This document shows, one piece after another, positions 57,336 to 60,256 of a stretch of 60,256 nt of DNA (position 1 is the stretch's first letter; each line of letters opens with the position of its first letter). Made by a program: the position numbers and the translations under genes. The stretch is from an uncultured Acetatifactor sp. (GTDB lineage Bacteria; Bacillota; Clostridia; Lachnospirales; Lachnospiraceae), in the NCBI GenBank assembly GCA_910585665.1, contig CAJUFI010000023.1, positions 1 to 60,256 of the forward strand, in the 5' to 3' direction. The notes beneath the pieces were generated by a model. It was not told the DNA's origin. It saw nothing but the letters and a program-made list of their open reading frames with translations, and ran no database searches.

Positions 57336-57998
57336 TTAAAATTTCAGCGCCCTTATGTCCGCCAGGGTCTCTCCATAGGGCTTGTCTTTTCCGAAGAGGA
57401 GCGTGGTGCCAAGGACGAAGCCCTTCACGCCCTTGGGGGCGTATTCTATAATCTTGTCCGCGCTGCAGGCGCCGTCCCAGTAGAGTTCGAAGTCCATGTC
57501 GTCTTTCAGGGAGAGGAGCTTGGTGATTTTCTTGCCCACGTAGGGCAGGTACATCTGGCCTGCGTTGCCGGGGTTCACGGACATGACCAGGACTTTTTTG
57601 ACGATGCGCAGCATCTCCATGACGGTCTCTACGGAGGTACCGGGGTTGATGGCGATGCCGGGGATCATTCCGGCGTTGATGATGGCCTGGAGGGTGGTGG
57701 AGGGGTGGTACTCCGCCTCCGGATGGATGTAGACCGTGTCGCCCTTCCGCAGATGCTCCAGGAAGATGCCGATGCGGTTGTTGGGGTGCTCTATCATCAG
57801 GTGCACGTCCAGGGGCTTCGCCGTGGCGGAGGCTATGTAGCGCATGTCGTTCAAGGACATGGCGAAGTTGGGGACGTAGCGGCCGTCCATGATGTCTATG
57901 TGGAAGGAGTCGATGCCGGCTTCTTCCAGGTTTTTTACTTCCTGCTCCAGATGACCGTAGTCGGCGCACATCATGGAGGCTGTAAGTTCAAATTTCAT
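57336..57998 (-). CDS. Ribulose-phosphate 3-epimerase family protein
   Basis: 220 residues, TIM barrel. Start TASMMCADYGHLEQEVKNLE, then the metal/catalytic FHIDIMDGRYVPNFAMS, VHLMIEHPN (His), VMSVNPGNAGQMYLP (Asp replaced in context) and, at the end, GTTLLFG. It has the length of Rpe, but GNAGQMYLPY in place of GFGGQxFIP and the divergent end suggest a substrate other than ribulose 5-phosphate, for example an allulose- or heptulose-phosphate. Context with nucleotidyltransferases suggests precursor supply for a surface sugar; that is inference. Confidence 0.85.
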   Translation of the reverse strand: MKFELTASMMCADYGHLEQEVKNLEEAGIDSFHIDIMDGRYVPNFAMSLNDMRYIASATAKPLDVHLMIEHPNNRIGIFLEHLRKGDTVYIHPEAEYHPSTTLQAIINAGMIPGIAINPGTSVETVMEMLRIVKKVLVMSVNPGNAGQMYLPYVGKKITKLLSLKDDMDFELYWDGACSADKIIEYAPKGVKGFVLGTTLLFGKDKPYGETLADIRALKF

Positions 57999-58103
57999 GT
58001 TGATACCTCATAGCTTTGTATAGATTTTGATTTTATAAAAATGATATACATCTTCATGTTTCCCTTTTAATCTGCGGCATCTTAAATTCATCCCTGTTCA
58101 GAT

Positions 58104-58859
58104 TCACCGCCACGGCCATGTCTCCATGTCTTCCCAATGATTGGAGGAGATATCCAGCGTCGCTCCCTGCTCCGTTATGTCCAGGCGGAAGTCTTTCAGA
58201 TTGAACCTGTCATAATTCCCCACAATCGAATAATAGAGCTTCGCCCAGTCATACCGGACATCCCCATAAAAACTGCTGAACGGTGTATCCTGTAACTTGC
58301 GCTTGTCCGTGAACAGTAAAAAGCCTGCGACGCCGTTTTCACAGGATGGCTCCTCTTCGAATCCGCCGTCCCTATAAGACCAACGACAGGGAAATGCAGC
58401 GGATATTCCTATGTAATTATTCTGCGGGCATTTCATGACATCTGCTTTTGTAGAAACGTCCGCACATGGCGTTTCCTTATCGGAATCCTCTGTCGGCACT
58501 TCCCTGTCCTCATACTCTTTGGGCAGCCGGAACTCTTCCGGCAGAATCAGATCCGACCATATCAGCATGAAAGGCTGCCTGTCCGGAATCAGCGAAAGGG
58601 CCTGTCTGATTCCCGCACAGGTTCCTGTCCCTTCCGCATCCACGACCTGGTATTTCACATCCGCAAAGGCCGCCAGGTATTCGCGGAGCACTTCCTTCTG
58701 ATAATCTGCAATAATGATGAAACGTCTGTCCGGATACTTCCGGAACAGATGGAACAGCATGGGCAGATTCTCTACCGGAAGCAATGCTTTCGGCTTGTTC
58801 TGTGTCAGATGCCCCAGTCTTGTGCCTTTCCCTCCGGCCTGGACTATGATGTATTCCAC
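58104..58859 (-). CDS. Sugar-phosphate nucleotidyltransferase
   Basis: 251 residues. NTP_transferase fold: the nucleotide loop VEYIIVQAGGKGTRLGHLTQ followed by NKPKALLPVENLPML (G-G-x-G-T-R-L ... PK-A/P). The sugar-phosphate side has DAEGTGTCAGIRQAL and WSDLILPEEF. The middle (~125-160) is an acidic insertion (EVPTEDSDKETPCADVS). It has no second domain. The start is GTG at 58857-58859 with GGGAGG upstream. A strong hairpin lies between it and the previous gene. The sugar and base cannot be told. Confidence 0.78.
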   Translation of the reverse strand: MEYIIVQAGGKGTRLGHLTQNKPKALLPVENLPMLFHLFRKYPDRRFIIIADYQKEVLREYLAAFADVKYQVVDAEGTGTCAGIRQALSLIPDRQPFMLIWSDLILPEEFRLPKEYEDREVPTEDSDKETPCADVSTKADVMKCPQNNYIGISAAFPCRWSYRDGGFEEEPSCENGVAGFLLFTDKRKLQDTPFSSFYGDVRYDWAKLYYSIVGNYDRFNLKDFRLDITEQGATLDISSNHWEDMETWPWR

Positions 58860-58903
58860 GGTTTTTCCTCCCTTAAAAAATACAGAAATTATTTCCGGCA
58901 ACG

Positions 58904-58954
58904 AAAAAATCCTGATATAAGTTTTCTGCTTACGCATTCCATACTTATATCAGG
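58904..58954 (-). terminator. Strong terminator or attenuator before the nucleotidyltransferase gene
   Basis: A perfect 11-bp stem CCTGATATAAG/CTTATATCAGG with six Us after it. Only 44 nt lie between it and the next start, too few for a normal promoter, so it either ends the Rpn gene transcript or attenuates the next gene. Confidence 0.8.
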
Positions 58955-59012
58955 ACTTTCATGCAATATTCCATTAGACGCCCATGCCCTTATAGCCGGC
59001 GCTTCTGCCAGG

Positions 59013-60011
59013 TCATTCCTCCTGGGCGAATTTCTCATAGTACATCTGCGCCCGCTCTTTGGACAATTCGAAATGCCGCTGCAGCTTCTCGATGATGCGC
59101 TCCGCCGGAGTGCGCTCTTCCAGATTGTCTCTGATCATCGCACGTATCCCATCTTCCCTTCCATCTTCCCAGACACACTGCCCTAAGCTGAACATACCGT
59201 TCGTCTCCTTCCATAACTCCTCGTTCGCCGAAAAATCGATATACTCTGAAACCGTATCCATGAAATCTTCCTCATGGGGATACATAATGGCATTCAGGAA
59301 CCGCAGAAGCCAGTCCCCTTCGCTTCCCTCATCCCTATTATACACCTTATCGCCCAATCTGATAATGACCAACTTTATCAAATCGTAATCTTTCTTATTG
59401 ACCGTACAGTCCCCTATGTTCTTCGTATTGGCGATTCCATAGAAAGACACGCTGTACTGCTCCGGCTTCGGTATATCGTCCCTGCAGATCCAGATGCTGT
59501 AGCATTTTTCCAATCCTCCATAGTCTGTCTGCTCCGTCACCAAGGAAAGCTGCGCAGACAGGCTCCTGGCCAGGTAGTACAGCCCCCGCTTCTTGATGGG
59601 GTAACCGGGCCTGTAGGTCTTCTGGGGCTCGATGTCTATGTGCAGGTCAACCCGCATGCTGTCGCCCGGCAGCATTCCCTCTTCGGAAAGCACTGGATTC
59701 TTCGCCCGGAACAGCAGATCGAAGAAAGATACTTTCTCGTTCAGCTGCGCGAACTCCGCATTGTCGCCCCGCAACTGGGCGTTGGTCCGGCCGGCCGATA
59801 CCTCCTTCGCCTCTTCCATGGAATCGGCCTCGATGAAGCCCATGATTTCCTCCATGCTGTATCCTTCATATTCCTCTACTGTGCCTTTCAGGATGATTGA
59901 AACCACTTCTTTCCTGTGCAGCAATGCTTTGCACTCTGCATCCAGTCCTGATGTATCTGCCGTAAGCTGCATGGCGCTGAGCGTACCCATGCTCCCCTGC
60001 ATCCTGTCCAT
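59013..60011 (-). CDS. Rpn family PD-(D/E)XK nuclease/putative transposase
   Basis: 332 residues. Core of the Rpn/PDDEXK transposase group: RMRVDLHIDIEPQKTYRPGY-like stretch (MRVDLHIDIEPQKT, D and E-x-Q), YPIKKRGLYYLARSLSAQL and YSIWICRDDIP; the C-terminal part (NGMFSLGQCVWEDGREDGIR and a helical tail) is usual. Such proteins are thought to promote recombination or act in defence; none has been shown to move itself. The ATG has AAAGG at a fair distance. Its promoter is at 60159-60187 with a ~140-nt leader. Confidence 0.85.
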   Translation of the reverse strand: MDRMQGSMGTLSAMQLTADTSGLDAECKALLHRKEVVSIILKGTVEEYEGYSMEEIMGFIEADSMEEAKEVSAGRTNAQLRGDNAEFAQLNEKVSFFDLLFRAKNPVLSEEGMLPGDSMRVDLHIDIEPQKTYRPGYPIKKRGLYYLARSLSAQLSLVTEQTDYGGLEKCYSIWICRDDIPKPEQYSVSFYGIANTKNIGDCTVNKKDYDLIKLVIIRLGDKVYNRDEGSEGDWLLRFLNAIMYPHEEDFMDTVSEYIDFSANEELWKETNGMFSLGQCVWEDGREDGIRAMIRDNLEERTPAERIIEKLQRHFELSKERAQMYYEKFAQEE

Positions 60012-60158
60012 GTGACGCCTTTCTTTTCAGATTTGGTTCTCCCTGTGGATGAATGATTGATGGTTCTGTTGATTTCCGGAAATCGCCAGCTGGTATTTTG
60101 GATATCGAGATTTGCTGTAGAATTTCTACGCTTTTTATAATAGATATATCTGGGTTCT

Positions 60159-60187
60159 ATTATACGTTATGGGCAAGGGGCTGTCAA
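60159..60187 (-). promoter_or_regulatory. Promoter of the Rpn gene
   Basis: Minus strand TTGACA (60182-60187), a 17-bp spacer and TATAAT (60159-60164), matching consensus. The leader 60012-60152 contains no recognised element. Confidence 0.8.
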
Positions 60188-60256
60188 GCTGGGATTTCAA
60201 CAGCTTCAATAAGTCTTTTGGCAAAGCCTAGAAATATCTGCTATAATAAATGGGGA

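Noticed and set aside
57157..57339. Plus-strand hydrophobic frame of 60 codons
   Set aside because: Result of the T/G skew; no ribosome site and no family resemblance.
55269..60011. A prophage or transposon covering the two PD-(D/E)XK genes
   Set aside because: No integrase, phage structural gene, terminal repeats or tRNA-end duplication could be seen; the genes between are ordinary enzymes.

Overview
The window comes from a fairly GC-rich chromosome of a Firmicute, most likely a gut Clostridium of the Lachnospiraceae type. This is inferred from T-box leaders in front of cys and thr synthetase genes, an L20-type leader in front of infC-rpmI-rplT, a two-copy DUF1540 protein, PadR, CarD and BlaI regulators, the fused membrane/spermidine synthase, and the AAA-ATPase/PD-(D/E)XK family. 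No rRNA, CRISPR array, complete prophage or recognisable transposase gene was found.

Layout. 0-5.2 kb (minus strand): the start of cysS, a wrecked P-loop kinase gene and cysE behind a cysteine T-box, then ispF, a DEAD-box RNA helicase with long charged tails, a GNAT acetyltransferase, and a Val-Met tRNA pair. 5.4-11.6 kb: an SDR oxidoreductase, then the most interesting locus: a Ro60 (TROVE/vWA) protein gene directly preceded by its own Y RNA, whose upper part is a circularly permuted tRNA mimic; then pepD, tRNA-Gly, an AT-rich coiled-coil gene and an immunity-like gene. 11.7-20.5 kb: small enzymes, infC-rpmI-rplT with an AUU start, DUF1540, thrS with a thr T-box and a coupled small membrane gene, CarD, a cyclophilin lipoprotein and a hypothetical gene. 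20.7-32.9 kb: an aldo-keto reductase, a PadR-led membrane-protein operon, a 39-residue membrane peptide, an AI-2E-type permease, an OFA transporter, sodA, and an AraC regulator divergent from a GH2 glycosidase. 32.3-43.3 kb: queH, fused spermidine synthase, carAB, recJ and nahK. 43.5-51.7 kb: a BlaI/BlaR1 pair with a lipoprotein, YitT and YfhO membrane proteins. 52.3-60.2 kb: a class-C26 amidohydrolase, then a group of sugar or polyol activation enzymes (Zn-alcohol dehydrogenase, IspD/TarI-like cytidylyltransferase, Rpe-like epimerase, nucleotidyltransferase) mixed with two PD-(D/E)XK-family genes.

Two dispersed repeat families stand out. One is an imperfect palindrome of about 100 bp (three full copies and two halves) in 5' untranslated regions just before the start codons of carD, carA, yfhO, blaI and the spermidine synthase gene. 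The other is a 40-bp element (four copies) that can encode a MxGxWAxxMxxWN peptide; three copies end 12-13 nt before a start codon. Several housekeeping proteins (CarB, CarA, RecJ, the alcohol dehydrogenase, the spermidine synthase, the helicase) also carry low-complexity Gly/Ala/Glu/Arg-rich insertions or tails.

Family assignments were made by reading motifs, without database searches. Promoters were called from -35/-10 boxes with sensible spacing, and starts were moved to the codon with the best ribosome binding site where this differed from the longest frame.
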